Assembly (NCBI GenBank): GCA_963728965.1
Contig: CAVSMH010000008.1
Location: 930,001 to 994,000 of the forward strand
Length of the DNA: 64,000 bases
From: DASQZT01 sp963728965
GTDB lineage: Bacteria > Acidobacteriota > Terriglobia > Bryobacterales > Bryobacteraceae
Direction: 5' to 3'
Shown here: positions 53,119 through 62,865 of the stretch, piece after piece
How the letters are laid out: every line of letters begins with the position of its first letter
Numbering within the stretch: the stretch's first letter is position 1
The notes under the pieces: generated by a model
What the model was told of the DNA's origin: nothing
Databases searched by the model: none
What the model saw: only the letters and a program-made list of their open reading frames with translations
Made by a program: the position numbers and the translations under genes

Positions 53119-54375
53119 ATGACCGCCCGCTTTCTGGCGTCGGCGTCGTCGGAGATGCAGGCGGTGGCGGTCGGGTGGCAGATTTACGGAATCACCCATC
53201 GTCCGCTCGACCTGGGCCTGGTGGGGCTGGCGCAATTCCTGCCGGGCATCGTGCTGTTTCTGATCGCGGGCCATACCGCCGACCGTGTCCCGCGCCAACG
53301 CATCTTGCAGGTCTCGATGGCGGGCTTCTCGTTGTGCTCGGTGCTGCTGCTGATTTTTACGGTGCGGGGGCTCCGGTCGCCCTATCCGATATACGCGGCG
53401 CTACTCCTGAATGGGGTGGTGCGCGCGTTCAACGGGCCCGCGGCCCAGGCCATCCTGCCGTTGCTGCTGCCGGAAGAGCACTTTCCCAATGCGGTCGCCT
53501 GGGCATCCTCAATTTTTCAGGCCGCCATGGTGACCGGGCCCATGCTGGGCGGGCTGGTTTACGGGCTGGCCGGCAGCCCGCTGCCGGTGTATGCGTTCGC
53601 CTCGCTGGCGTACCTGGTGGCCCTGGCGCTGTTGTCGGCGCTTCGTGTGGAAGGCGCGCAGCGGCCGCGGGCTACGGCCGACCTGGGGTTGGTTCTAGAA
53701 GGCCTGCGGTACATCGGGCGCAACCGGCTGATTCTGGGGGCCATCAGCCTGGACCTGTTCGCGGTGCTGCTGGGGGGCGCGGTGGCGTTGCTTCCGGTCT
53801 ACGCGAAAGAGATCCTGAACGTGGGCGCCACCGGCCTGGGTGTTTTGCGCAGCGCGCCGGGAGTGGGGGCGGTGCTGATGGCGGCGGTGGTGGCATACCG
53901 GCCGTTGCGCCGCCGCGCCGGGGCAACCATGCTGTGGTGCGTCTTTGGCTTCGGCCTTTTCACGGTGATCTTCGGCCTGTCGCATCGCGTGTCGCTGGCC
54001 GTGGCGGCGCTCGTCCTGGTGGGCGCTTGCGACATGGTGAGCGTCATCGTGCGCCACACTCTGGTGCAACTGGGTACGCCGGACGAGATGCGCGGCCGGG
54101 TCAGCGCGGTCAATGGGGTATTCATCGGCGCCTCCAACGAGGTCGGCCAATTCGAAAGCGGCCTCACGGCGCAATGGCTGGGCGCCGTGCCGGCGGTTAT
54201 CGCGGGCGGCCTCGGCACCATCGCCGTGGTCGCAGTGTGGGCCTGGCTGTTTCCGGAGCTGCGCCGGGTGGATGAGTTGACTCCGCACCGGGTCGAGTCC
54301 TCCGCCTCCGCATCCGGGCCGGACGAGCCCGCCGGTTCGGATCCACCCTCGCGGGGGCCGGTGCCGGCAGGGTAG
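53119..54375 (+). CDS. MFS exporter, EntS-like
   Basis: 418 aa with 10-11 visible membrane segments, including the loop-2/3 motif GHTADRVPRQRIL and ASSEMQAVAVGWQIY in the first span, typical of the DHA3/EntS group of exporters. The open frame extends upstream of ATG 53119 to a stop at 53032 and encodes AFRYRNFRHF, which matches the usual N terminus. No ATG, GTG or TTG occurs in that extension. The start may thus be a rare codon or may have been lost when the tandem repeat formed. The C-terminal tail is Pro/Ser-rich. Confidence 0.8.
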   Translation: MTARFLASASSEMQAVAVGWQIYGITHRPLDLGLVGLAQFLPGIVLFLIAGHTADRVPRQRILQVSMAGFSLCSVLLLIFTVRGLRSPYPIYAALLLNGVVRAFNGPAAQAILPLLLPEEHFPNAVAWASSIFQAAMVTGPMLGGLVYGLAGSPLPVYAFASLAYLVALALLSALRVEGAQRPRATADLGLVLEGLRYIGRNRLILGAISLDLFAVLLGGAVALLPVYAKEILNVGATGLGVLRSAPGVGAVLMAAVVAYRPLRRRAGATMLWCVFGFGLFTVIFGLSHRVSLAVAALVLVGACDMVSVIVRHTLVQLGTPDEMRGRVSAVNGVFIGASNEVGQFESGLTAQWLGAVPAVIAGGLGTIAVVAVWAWLFPELRRVDELTPHRVESSASASGPDEPAGSDPPSRGPVPAG

Positions 54376-54432
54376 AGAGTGTAGGCAATTCAGTGGTCAA
54401 GTTCGCACAGCGGCCAGGGGACTGAGCCCCGG

Positions 54433-55893
54433 CTATGTTCCACCGCCTGGGGTGCCGAGGTCGGCCGCATCACCGGGCACGCCTTTTGGAATTTTGCCGG
54501 GATACCCGAACAGGCCCTCCTGCCGGATCAGCGCCGCCGCGGGGGCCGGCACGAATCGAGCCCAGGCGGGATCGCCGGATTGGATCTTGTTCAGCACATC
54601 GCCGGGGGTGACATGCAATTGCTCCACATCGAATTCCTTCACGGCCTCGACAAATCCGTTCTCCACCAGGTAGTCATATAAGTGCTGCAGGTTGGGCGCG
54701 ATGGCCGTATCGCCGACGGTTTCCAGTTTCCCCGTTTCCGCCGAAACCGTGGGGTAGGCGAATAGTCTGGCGCGTCCCCGGAACAGCCTGCCCAGACCCT
54801 CCAGAATGCCGCCTTGCAGGTCGCGGTAATATTGTTCGTCGAAAATCGCCCGCAGCGTCGGAATGCCGGCCACCAGGCCAATCCAGTTCTGAGTGTATTG
54901 CCGCAAGTAAGTGGTAATCAAGTCGAAGCGGGTATAGTTCGAAATCATGACCATCTTATCGAGCGCGCCAATTACCCGGGCGCGTTCCAAAAAGTCCTGA
55001 TGGTCGATCGACCGCCCGGACATCAGGTTGTTCAAGGTCATCTCCATCAGTACCACCGCGGGTTGAGGCGTACTGTCGGAGCGGGTTGTCAACTGACGCA
55101 CGGCGGCATCGAGCATCGCGACGGTGACATTCGTAACCGGGCGAAAGCTGCCTCGCTCGATCACCACCGCCCGGGCGTGCACCACCTCGGACGGTTGGAC
55201 GACTTCGCCCGCGGCGGTGAACATCGCGGCATCCGTCAGCCGCTGTTCCACCAGTTGCAGGCTCATCAAGCGATGGTCCACACCGTCGAACACCGGACCG
55301 GAGAACTTGATCATGTCGATCTCGATGCGGCGGCGGTCGAGACCATCCATCAGGCTTCCTATCAAGGCGGGGGGGTCCTGATGCCAGTGGAAGGCGCCGT
55401 AGATCAGGTTCACCCCGACCAGTCCTACCGTTTCCTGCTGGCTCGCCGCGAAGGCGTCCAGCATCTCGATGTGGATGATCACTTCCGAGGGCGGCGCCTT
55501 GGGGCGATCCTGGAAGCGCACTCCCATCCACCCGTGTCCGCCGGACTCCCGCGCCGAGCCGTGCGTGGCCACCGTATCCGCAAAAACAAAGAAGGCATTT
55601 CGCTCGCCGCGAATGTGGTCCAGGCGCTCGCATAGCTGACTGAATTCCCGATCGAGCATGGCTTCCAGACGTTCCCGGCTCACATAGTGCGCGGTGGCGC
55701 CATACAGGCCGTCACTGATCGCCATGTCGTACGCTGAAATCGACCCGGCCACGGTAGAGGAGGCCTTGCCGACGTGGAAGAACCATCGTGCTACCTCCTG
55801 GCCGGCGCCGATCTCGGCGAACGTGCCGTATTTCAGGGCGTCCAAATTGATGCTCAGCGCCTTTTCCTGCGCGCTAAATACATCTTTCATCAT
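54433..55893 (-). CDS. conserved protein of unknown function, 486 aa
   Basis: The N terminus (DVFSAQEKALSINLDALKYGTFAEIGAGQEVARWFFHVGKASSTVAGSISAYDMAISDGLYG) and the rest (VFADTVATHGSARESGGHGWMGVRFQ, LMEMTLNNLMSGRSIDHQDFLERARVIGALDKMVMISNYTRF) are clearly those of a conserved soluble protein family seen in several bacterial phyla. I recall it without an established function. No signal peptide or membrane span is present. It is the last gene of a seven-gene minus-strand run, 59 bases after the exported methyltransferase. ATG 55893 or the next codon are both possible starts. Confidence 0.75.
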   Translation of the reverse strand: MMKDVFSAQEKALSINLDALKYGTFAEIGAGQEVARWFFHVGKASSTVAGSISAYDMAISDGLYGATAHYVSRERLEAMLDREFSQLCERLDHIRGERNAFFVFADTVATHGSARESGGHGWMGVRFQDRPKAPPSEVIIHIEMLDAFAASQQETVGLVGVNLIYGAFHWHQDPPALIGSLMDGLDRRRIEIDMIKFSGPVFDGVDHRLMSLQLVEQRLTDAAMFTAAGEVVQPSEVVHARAVVIERGSFRPVTNVTVAMLDAAVRQLTTRSDSTPQPAVVLMEMTLNNLMSGRSIDHQDFLERARVIGALDKMVMISNYTRFDLITTYLRQYTQNWIGLVAGIPTLRAIFDEQYYRDLQGGILEGLGRLFRGRARLFAYPTVSAETGKLETVGDTAIAPNLQHLYDYLVENGFVEAVKEFDVEQLHVTPGDVLNKIQSGDPAWARFVPAPAAALIRQEGLFGYPGKIPKGVPGDAADLGTPGGGT

Positions 55894-55952
55894 GTGACGG
55901 CGGCCTCGATGCCAGGTGCTAGATCTATCCTACGCCCAGCGGTCAAGCGCAC

Positions 55953-57617
55953 TCAGTTGCCGACCGAAAACTGCGCGCCGGCGAGTTTCTTCTCGATTGC
56001 GGCGGCACGCTGTTTCTGCGCTTGCGGAATTCCGTCCGGGTCCGACTGGAGCTTTTCCGCACCTTCGCTGGTATACCAGTAGCCGGCGTCGGTGCCCTCT
56101 TTCTGCTGCACCATCAGCTTGTAGTTGCCGTCGGTCTCGAAATTGGTCGCCCAGCTGCGGAATTCCGCGGCCAGTTCGCCGCCATCCTGACGATTGGGCG
56201 GCGGCTCACTGAGCGAGACTCCGCTGCCGCTCTGGAGCGCCGCCTGTGGGCCGAAGTAAGCCACGGTGAGTCCGGCGAGGCGGCCTTCGGCGCCCAGCAG
56301 GCTGAAGTTCACGTCCGTGGTCATGTCGTTCAGGGTCGGCCCGCGGTACGGGTCCGAGGTGTCGCGGTCACCCGCGCCGCTTCCATCCGGGTCGTCCGCC
56401 GCCAGGCTCTGGTTGTCTTCCTGGTGGGCCGGCCCGTAGGTGCGAAGGTGCGGGTGCGAATCCTGCGCGATGATCCCTTCCCAGTTCGAACCGTAATCGA
56501 GCGTCAGCACGTAGCCCGCTTTCAGGATGCGTCCCGCGCCCTGAATGAAGTGCTCCACTCCCAGGTTCACGTAAGTCACCACGCCGCGATCCTGGCGCGC
56601 CAGTTCCAAGGCATACAGGTGCGCATACCGCCGGATGTGCGCCTGCAATTCGGGAATCGCCGACACCGGCACGTACAGCTCGTGGAACCGCAGCGACTTT
56701 ACGGCCGACTCATAGTGAGCCGACGGAGCCAGCGCCTCGAGGAGCGCCACAAAGGACTGCCGCGTCAGATAGACCTGGTCCTGGTCACCGCGGAAGAACC
56801 TCGCCCGGACGCCGCGGTCGCCCCGCGCCACCATGTCGGCGACCGCCGCGGTGACTTCCGGCTTGACCCGCTCCCACGACGGGCGCGGCAGGGATGCGGC
56901 CACGAATGCCACTTCGGCGGGTCCGTCCGTGGAGAGGATGACTTTGTGCACGCTGAAGGCGTCCGGCAGTTCATTCGAGAGCACAACCCCTTTCAGGCTG
57001 CCCGGTGGAATCGCCGCGGCCGGATCGGTGGCATCCGCCTCACGGGCTTCGAAACGTTTGCCGAAGCGGGCGTTGCGTTCCCGTTGGATCCTGCTCAGTG
57101 CCGGAGAACGGTCGTAACAGACGTACAGCGTCTGGCCGGCAAACTCCTTCCACCCTTCCACTCCCTCCGTCTTCGACCGCCGCGAGAGGTAGTCCAGGAT
57201 GGATTCCGCCAGGGACCCGTTGCCGGCGCCGAATTCGGCAATCGTGAATCGCTCCCCCGGCCGCAGCGTGCCGGCCTGCCGCATGCCCTGCCACATGCGG
57301 AAAATCTGCTCGGCGATCATCTGTCCGAAATACGGCGCCAGCACGTTCGGGAAGGTCTGGTAATCGGCCGTGAAATTCACCCGTCCGCTGGCGTAGTAGC
57401 CGAACTTGGGGTGAAACATGACCCAGTCCTGGTATTCCAGAAACGAGGGAAACGACTCCGTCACGGCCGCCTCCGACCCGGCAGCCACCCTGATCTCATC
57501 GTGCACTTCCCAGCCGTTCACCAGCTGGCGCTCGGCTGCCGCGGCTTGGCCGCAGCAGAGCGTTGCCAGCGCCAGAACCGCCGGCGCAGACCACGAGCTC
57601 CGAAAATAAGCACCCAT
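55953..57617 (-). CDS. exported MidA/NDUFAF7-like SAM-dependent methyltransferase
   Basis: A 554-aa protein. The COG1565 fold shows in RMWQGMRQAGTLRPGERFTIAEFGAGNGSLAESIL (SAM loop), YVCYDRSPALSRIQRER and VVLSNELPDAFSVHKVIL, the conserved NELxDAxxxxxV box. In mitochondria NDUFAF7 methylates a complex I arginine. Unusually, residues 1-28 form a clear signal peptide (SAPAVLALATLCCGQAAAA), which would place the enzyme outside the cytoplasm, where SAM is not expected. The C-terminal 60 residues (about 490-554) extend beyond the family core. Confidence 0.8.
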   Translation of the reverse strand: MGAYFRSSWSAPAVLALATLCCGQAAAAERQLVNGWEVHDEIRVAAGSEAAVTESFPSFLEYQDWVMFHPKFGYYASGRVNFTADYQTFPNVLAPYFGQMIAEQIFRMWQGMRQAGTLRPGERFTIAEFGAGNGSLAESILDYLSRRSKTEGVEGWKEFAGQTLYVCYDRSPALSRIQRERNARFGKRFEAREADATDPAAAIPPGSLKGVVLSNELPDAFSVHKVILSTDGPAEVAFVAASLPRPSWERVKPEVTAAVADMVARGDRGVRARFFRGDQDQVYLTRQSFVALLEALAPSAHYESAVKSLRFHELYVPVSAIPELQAHIRRYAHLYALELARQDRGVVTYVNLGVEHFIQGAGRILKAGYVLTLDYGSNWEGIIAQDSHPHLRTYGPAHQEDNQSLAADDPDGSGAGDRDTSDPYRGPTLNDMTTDVNFSLLGAEGRLAGLTVAYFGPQAALQSGSGVSLSEPPPNRQDGGELAAEFRSWATNFETDGNYKLMVQQKEGTDAGYWYTSEGAEKLQSDPDGIPQAQKQRAAAIEKKLAGAQFSVGN

Positions 57618-57631
57618 TGTGCAAGCTTACT

Positions 57632-58819
57632 TCAATTGCGGGGGGGAATTGGTGGCGCCCACAGGCGCGCCCGATTGCGCCTGCGGAACAGCGACCGGAC
57701 GATCGGCCCCGGGGCATATTCGAAGGCCACGGCGAAGGCTTCCTCCGGCGTCAGCTTGCCGATGTGGCGGGTGCAGAACTCCAGCGCCCGATCCGGGAAA
57801 CGCCCATACATCGAATGGGCAATCCAGGCGCAGGTCCGCCAGCGCCGGCCGGCATACCTCTCCCACAGGGCATTGTACGCCTGCAACACGCCGCTCTGGT
57901 TCGCCTCGAGCGCCCGCTCGATCACCCCTTTGGCCAGCCGCGCCGACTCGAGCGCGTGGCGGATGCCTTCCCCCGCCAACGGATTGATCTGATCGGCGGC
58001 GTCGCCAATGGCCAGCACGTTGCCGCTCACGTGCTGGCGGATGCCGCCCTGCATATAACCGATGCCCGAGTGGCGTTCCAGGATCTCGGCGCCATCCAGC
58101 CACGGGATGGTGCCGGCGAACTCCGCCAGCATGGCGCCCAAACGCAGCGGCCGGTATTTGCGCGCCTGGTAGACACAGAGGCCGACCTTCATGGTGTCGG
58201 CACCCATCGGAAAGAGCCAGGCATAGCCGTGCGGCACAAACGCACTGCCGAAATAGAACTCCACGGTGCGCCGCCGCTCGGCGGAGAGCGGGTCGGTCCG
58301 GCAGATCAGCTCGGTCCCCACCGAAGCCGGCGTCACGATGTGCCGGCGCAGTCCCAATTGCCCGGCCAGCACCGCCGCGGCGCCGGAAGCATCAACCACC
58401 ACCCGCGCCTCGTAGCTGTTCCCGGAACGGGCTACCACCGCGCTCACCCGATCGCCGCAACGGACGCTCTTGATGGTGGTGCCCAGCAACACCTCCGCCC
58501 CCCGCCGGCGCGCCTGTTCCGCCAACAGACGCTTGAGCCGCCGAAAATCGAGTACCACTCCGGCCGGCCGCTCGAACTGCCAGGCCACCACGGATTTCGG
58601 TCCGAATACCTTGCCGGTATCCCAGGTGGACGCGACCGCCTCTGGCGGCAGATCGAAGGTCTCCACGGTGGGCGAAGGCGAAACCGCGCTCGAGAAATTG
58701 GGCTCGCCGAGGGCGTCGGAGCGCTCGAGCAGCACCACGCTCCACCCGCCCGCGGCGAGCTCGCGAGCCAGCCAACTGCCCGCCGGACCGGCGCCCACAA
58801 TGGCGACGTCGTACGTCAT
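57632..58819 (-). CDS. FAD-dependent oxidoreductase, geranylgeranyl-reductase-like
   Basis: A 395-aa protein from ATG 58819. The N-terminal dinucleotide fold VGAGPAGSWLARELA, the GAEVLLGTTIKSVRCGDRV strand and the second FAD motif GDAADQINPLAGEGIRHALESARLAK identify the PHBH-fold flavoprotein group, which contains geranylgeranyl reductases and tryptophan halogenase relatives. It probably reduces isoprenoid double bonds or hydroxylates a small molecule. It lies 11 bases after the zinc-ribbon gene. A longer frame to 58963 overlaps that gene and is unlikely. Confidence 0.85.
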   Translation of the reverse strand: MTYDVAIVGAGPAGSWLARELAAGGWSVVLLERSDALGEPNFSSAVSPSPTVETFDLPPEAVASTWDTGKVFGPKSVVAWQFERPAGVVLDFRRLKRLLAEQARRRGAEVLLGTTIKSVRCGDRVSAVVARSGNSYEARVVVDASGAAAVLAGQLGLRRHIVTPASVGTELICRTDPLSAERRRTVEFYFGSAFVPHGYAWLFPMGADTMKVGLCVYQARKYRPLRLGAMLAEFAGTIPWLDGAEILERHSGIGYMQGGIRQHVSGNVLAIGDAADQINPLAGEGIRHALESARLAKGVIERALEANQSGVLQAYNALWERYAGRRWRTCAWIAHSMYGRFPDRALEFCTRHIGKLTPEEAFAVAFEYAPGPIVRSLFRRRNRARLWAPPIPPRN

Positions 58820-58830
58820 GGCGATGCGCG

Positions 58831-59082
58831 CTACTCCTCGTACCAGTCCGAATGCGGAGACCAGGCGTGGCACATCGGGCACTGCGTCTGTTTCCACTGC
58901 CGCAGGCATGCCGGACAAACGCCGCCGGTGTCGAACGTGTTCCAGGCATGGCCGCAGGTGCACGACCAGAGATCGTGCGGGCCGGGCTGCCAGCCACAGC
59001 GGGGGCAGCGGATGCGCGGCGCCGCCGGACCCTTCGGCTTCTCCTCGTCGAGCTGGGTGGGAAGCGTCGTCCGGTCACTCAT
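58831..59082 (-). CDS. small zinc-ribbon protein with eight cysteines
   Basis: An 83-aa protein with four Cys pairs: C26/C29 (CPRCGW), C41/C43 (CTCGHAW), C56/C59 (CPACL) and C68/C71 (CPMCHAW). They are enough for two zinc ribbons. The N terminus is polar and probably disordered. Its ATG overlaps the last codons of the ADOP permease (ATGAGTGA). I know similar small proteins only as uncharacterised. Confidence 0.75.
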   Translation of the reverse strand: MSDRTTLPTQLDEEKPKGPAAPRIRCPRCGWQPGPHDLWSCTCGHAWNTFDTGGVCPACLRQWKQTQCPMCHAWSPHSDWYEE

Positions 59083-60890
59083 GGCGCAATGCCACCAGGG
59101 GGTCCACTCGCGAGGCGCGGCACGCCGGCAGCAGTCCCGCCGCCAATCCGACGGCCAGGACCAGCGCGGCGGCCGCGGCGATGGTGGGCGGATCGCTCGC
59201 TCCCACCGCGAACAGCCGCGCCGCCACCAGCCGGTTCAACGCCAGCGCCGCCGGAATTCCCACCGCCACGCCGGCCGCCACCAGCCAGAGGCTCTCGCGC
59301 AAGACCATGGCCAGCACGTTCCCGGGCGTGGCGCCGAGCGCGATGCGCATGCCGATCTCGGCGGTGCGCCGCGCCGCCCAATACGACAACACGCCGTACA
59401 CCCCGATCGCCGCCAGCGTCACCGCCGCCGCGCCGAACAGGCTGGCCAGCAGCGCCATCAGCCGCTCCGGCAATAACGATTGATCGATCTGGTCGTCCAC
59501 CGGGCGCCCGCGCAGTCCCGCCTGTTCGGGTGCAGTCCACACCAGCAGGAGTCGATCGCCGAATCCCAGCGGCTGGGCTTTCAGGTTCGTCACCGTGCGC
59601 ACGAAGAGCCCGGCCGCGATCAGGATCACCAGCGACAGCGCCACTTCCACCACGATGAGCGCCGGCGCGGCGGGCCTTCGTCCTTCCACGGCGCGCGGAT
59701 GGAGGGAATGCCACGAGGGCGCCAGTCCGAACAGCAGCGCGGTGAGCAGGCATAGACCCGCCGTGAACGCGAGCGCCCGCCGGTCGATGCCCGGCTCCAG
59801 GGCGAACGGCACCAACCCCGAGCCCGCGAACCGCACCAGCGCGCCGGTGCCCCAACGCGCCAACCCCAGCCCCACCGCGCCGCCGGCGGCCGCCAGCACC
59901 AGGCTCTCCGTCGCCAACTGCCGGGCGATGCGAAGACGCGTGCCGCCGATCGCCAGGCGGATCGCCATTTCGCGCCGCCGGCCCGCCGCTCGCGCCAGCA
60001 GCAGGTTCGCCAGGTTGGCGCACGCCACCACGAGCACCAGCCCGGTGACCATCATCAGGATCGCCAGCGGCTGCGCGAAGCTGCGGCGGGAAGCCGAAAA
60101 GCCCCGCCCCGCCGGCTCCAGTTCCACCCGTCCGCGGAGCCACAGCTGGCGCGTCGACGGGCTCAGGTTCGGCAGGCCGAGCACGCTTTCGATATAGGAC
60201 GCCTGGGCCGCCGCGCGGGCCCAGGGCAGGGTCACGCCGCGCCGCAATCGCGCGACCACCCGCACCCATGGCACCTGGCGATCCGGACGCTCCAGCATCA
60301 CCCGCTCCTGCTGCGCCAGCGGAATCCAAAGATCGGTAAGCCGCCCCGGAGCGTCGCCCGAAAATCCGCGCGGCGCCACACCGACAATCGTAAAGGCGGC
60401 GCGGTTCAGGCTCACCGTGCGCGCCAGCACCTCCGGCGCGAGCCCGAAATGCGCCTTTCCAATATCGATAGCTGATCACCGCCACCGGAGCCGCGGTCGG
60501 GCGGTCGTCGTCCGCCGTCAGCAACCGGCCGGTGGCGCCGGCGATTCCCAGCATCGGAAAATAGCCGCCCGAGACCAGAGCCACTTCGAGCGGGGTTCCC
60601 TCCGCTGCGGCGCGCACGGTCGGATAGATCCCCGCGGCCGCCGAGAACACGTCCTCCCCGGCGCGAAACAGTTCGTACTGCCGATACGGAACCCCGAAAT
60701 CCGCCAGGACCGGGCTCACGATGCGCACCAACTGCTGCGGATCGCGCACCGGCAACGATTTCAGCAGCAGCGCATCGATGACGCTGAAGATCGCGGTATT
60801 GGCACCAATCCCCAGGGCGAGCGAAAGCACGGCCACGGCTGCGAAGCCGGGCGCCCGCCGCAGCCGGCGACCGGCGTAACGGAGATCGTT
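59075..60890 (-). pseudogene. frameshifted ADOP-type MacB/FtsX permease
   Basis: Two minus-strand frames together encode one permease. The first (about 60890-60460) reads DLRYAGRRLRRAPGFAAVAVLSLALGIGANTAIFSVIDALLLKSLPV...VAVISYRYWK. The second (to 59075) reads AHFGLAPEVLARTVSLNRAAFTIVGVAPRGFSGDAP through ILMMVTGLVLVVACANLANLLLARAAGRRREMAIRLAIGGTR to ASRVDPLVALRHE. The switch is at the TTT run 60456-60458, where removing one base restores one frame. The usual start, MNDLRY, reads stop-NDLRY here (stop at 60891-60893). It is either a decayed gene or a sequencing error plus an unusual start. Confidence 0.8.
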
Positions 60891-60913
60891 CTAAAGCCCG
60901 TCGGCCATTTTCG

Positions 60914-61930
60914 TTACTCTACCTTCACGGCCAGCATCGCGTCGAGCGGCGCTCCGGTGCGGACGCCCCCGACGTCGTCGAACCCGGCGGCCTGGAGCAG
61001 CGCCCGGTATTCGCTCAAGCTGCGTTCCCGTCCTTCGGTGACCACCAGCATATTGAGCGATTGCATGTTGGCCTCCAGCGGTCCGACGCCGTCATCGTTC
61101 AGCAGTTTCTCAGCGATGAGGAGCGCGCCGCCAACCGGAAGGCTCAAGTAGATGCGACGCAGCAGTTGCCCGATCTTTTGGTCGGACCAGTCGTGCAGAA
61201 TCCGGCCCACGGCATAGAGATCGCCCTCCGGCAGCTTGTCCTGAAAGAAATCGCCGGGGACCACTTCGATGCGGGCGCCGGCGCTCGAGCGCGCTACCTC
61301 CTCGCGGGCCACGGGGACGACAGCCGGCAGTTCGAACACCACGCCGCTCAGTTGCGGGTATCGCTCGCAGGCGGCGATGGCCAGGTGTCCGGTCGCGCCG
61401 CCGAGGTCCGTAATGCGCCGGAAGCGGAGCAGGTCGAAGGCGGCCACCACCGCCGGCGAGCTGAGCATGCCAAAGCCGTGCATGCCCCTCAGGAAATCGC
61501 GCATCGCCTCTCCGGTGCGGAAGAACCCCCCGAAGATGTCGCCTTCCAGTCCGAATACCTGCTTCCAGCGCGGCGTGCCTTCGGCAATGGCGTCCTCCAG
61601 GCGGCCCCACATGGGATAGAGCGCGTCATTCGAATAGCGCACGTAGCCGTGGAGCGAGTCGGCGCTCGCCGTACACAGGTAGGTCTCGGCCACCGGTTGG
61701 TTTTGGTAGACACCGTTCTGTTTGCGTACCAGGCCCAGCGCCGCGCAGCCGTCGAGCAGGCGCGCCAGCGCGCCGGCGTTCACGCCCAGGCGCAGGGCCA
61801 GATCCGCCGCCGTGGAAGCGCCTTCGTGCAGCCGTTCGAACACTCCGATCGACACCGCCGCGAACATGGTCTTCGAGCGGCGGAAGGCGTCGATCAGTTC
61901 CAGCACCGGTGCGGGGTCGGGAAGGCTCAT
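60914..61930 (-). CDS. SAM-dependent O-methyltransferase (AOMT/CrtF class)
   Basis: A 338-aa protein from ATG 61930, which overlaps the thiL stop (ATGA). The N-terminal dimerisation winged helix (VLELIDAFRRSKTMFAAVSIGVFERLHEGASTAADLALRLGV) precedes the SAM site DLGGATGHLAIAACERYP. The catalytic His lies in GRILHDWSDQKIGQLL. Relatives methylate hydroxyls of small molecules such as carotenoids, polyketides and indoles. The substrate here is unknown. An apparent longer frame to 62641 is an out-of-frame shadow over thiL. Confidence 0.88.
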   Translation of the reverse strand: MSLPDPAPVLELIDAFRRSKTMFAAVSIGVFERLHEGASTAADLALRLGVNAGALARLLDGCAALGLVRKQNGVYQNQPVAETYLCTASADSLHGYVRYSNDALYPMWGRLEDAIAEGTPRWKQVFGLEGDIFGGFFRTGEAMRDFLRGMHGFGMLSSPAVVAAFDLLRFRRITDLGGATGHLAIAACERYPQLSGVVFELPAVVPVAREEVARSSAGARIEVVPGDFFQDKLPEGDLYAVGRILHDWSDQKIGQLLRRIYLSLPVGGALLIAEKLLNDDGVGPLEANMQSLNMLVVTEGRERSLSEYRALLQAAGFDDVGGVRTGAPLDAMLAVKVE

Positions 61931-62865
61931 GGTTTGCGAAAGTGGTCGTAGCCGAGAGGGGCCAATGGCATGCCGTCCAGTTCCACAATGCCCCGGCGCC
62001 CTCTGCGCATGGTACCAATTCGGCTCAACCGCAGGCCGCCGCAGGCCGAGGGAATCTGGGCCTGCGCGGGCACCGTGAAGAGCAGTTCGTAATCCTCGCC
62101 GCCATGCAGCGCCTGCTCCAGGGTTGCGCCGGGAAACACCGGCGGCGGCGAAATCCGCGCGTGCAGGCCGGACGCCCGGCACAACCGGTGCAGATCGAGC
62201 GAGAGGCCGTCGCTGAGGTCCATGGCCGCGGTAGCGTGCAGTTCCGTCCGCAGGAACCGCCCCAGCGCGAGGCGGGGTTCGGGACGGGCGTGGCACACCC
62301 AAGCGCCGCTCCGCCGTCCGCGGGCCAGCCCCAGCGCCGCGCCGCCCAGGCTGCCGGATACGTAGATCGCATCGCCGGCGTGCGCGCCATCGCGCCGCAG
62401 CGCTTGGCCGCGCGGCACGGCGCCGCACACGACGATATCGCACAGGACGCGGTCGGCCCGGGCCAGGTCGCCGCCGAGCAGCGGTACCTGCTCGCGCGCC
62501 GACAGCGCCAGGAGTCCCTCGTAGAAAGCGTCGATCCACGCCGCGCGCGTGTCCGCCGGCAGCGCCAGCGAGAGCAGGCAGAAGCGCGGTTCCCCGCCCA
62601 TGGCGGCGATGTCGCTCAGGCCGCGCGCCAGCGCTTTCCACCCCAGGTCTTGCGGACGCTCCGACCCGCGCCGGAAGTGCACGTCTTCAAGCAGCAGATC
62701 GGTGGTGAACAGCAGGTCTTCGGAGCCGCCGCGCGGGCGGAAGATGGCGCAGTCGTCGCCAATTCCCAACACGGTTTGGGGGCCTTTCAGGAAGGCCGCA
62801 CGGCGCCGCAGGGCCTCGATAAACTCCACTTCTCCGCCCACCCGCGCGCGCTTGACCGCACTCAT
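61927..62865 (-). CDS. thiL: thiamine-monophosphate kinase
   Basis: A 312-aa ATP-dependent enzyme converting thiamine phosphate to thiamine diphosphate. Visible motifs are GIGDDCAIF (metal-binding Asp pair), TTDLLLEDVHF, GLSDIAAMGGEPRFCLLSLALP, LLGGDLARAD, DLSDGLSLDLHRL and GGEDYELLF. Length fits the family. It heads the minus-strand run and is divergent from the cold-shock gene. Only the salvage or last step is encoded here. Confidence 0.95.
   Translation of the reverse strand: MSAVKRARVGGEVEFIEALRRRAAFLKGPQTVLGIGDDCAIFRPRGGSEDLLFTTDLLLEDVHFRRGSERPQDLGWKALARGLSDIAAMGGEPRFCLLSLALPADTRAAWIDAFYEGLLALSAREQVPLLGGDLARADRVLCDIVVCGAVPRGQALRRDGAHAGDAIYVSGSLGGAALGLARGRRSGAWVCHARPEPRLALGRFLRTELHATAAMDLSDGLSLDLHRLCRASGLHARISPPPVFPGATLEQALHGGEDYELLFTVPAQAQIPSACGGLRLSRIGTMRRGRRGIVELDGMPLAPLGYDHFRKP

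Noticed and set aside
61110..62641. Upstream extension of the O-methyltransferase frame across thiL
   Set aside because: thiL motifs are complete in the other frame, and ATG 61930 with the ATGA overlap explains the real start.
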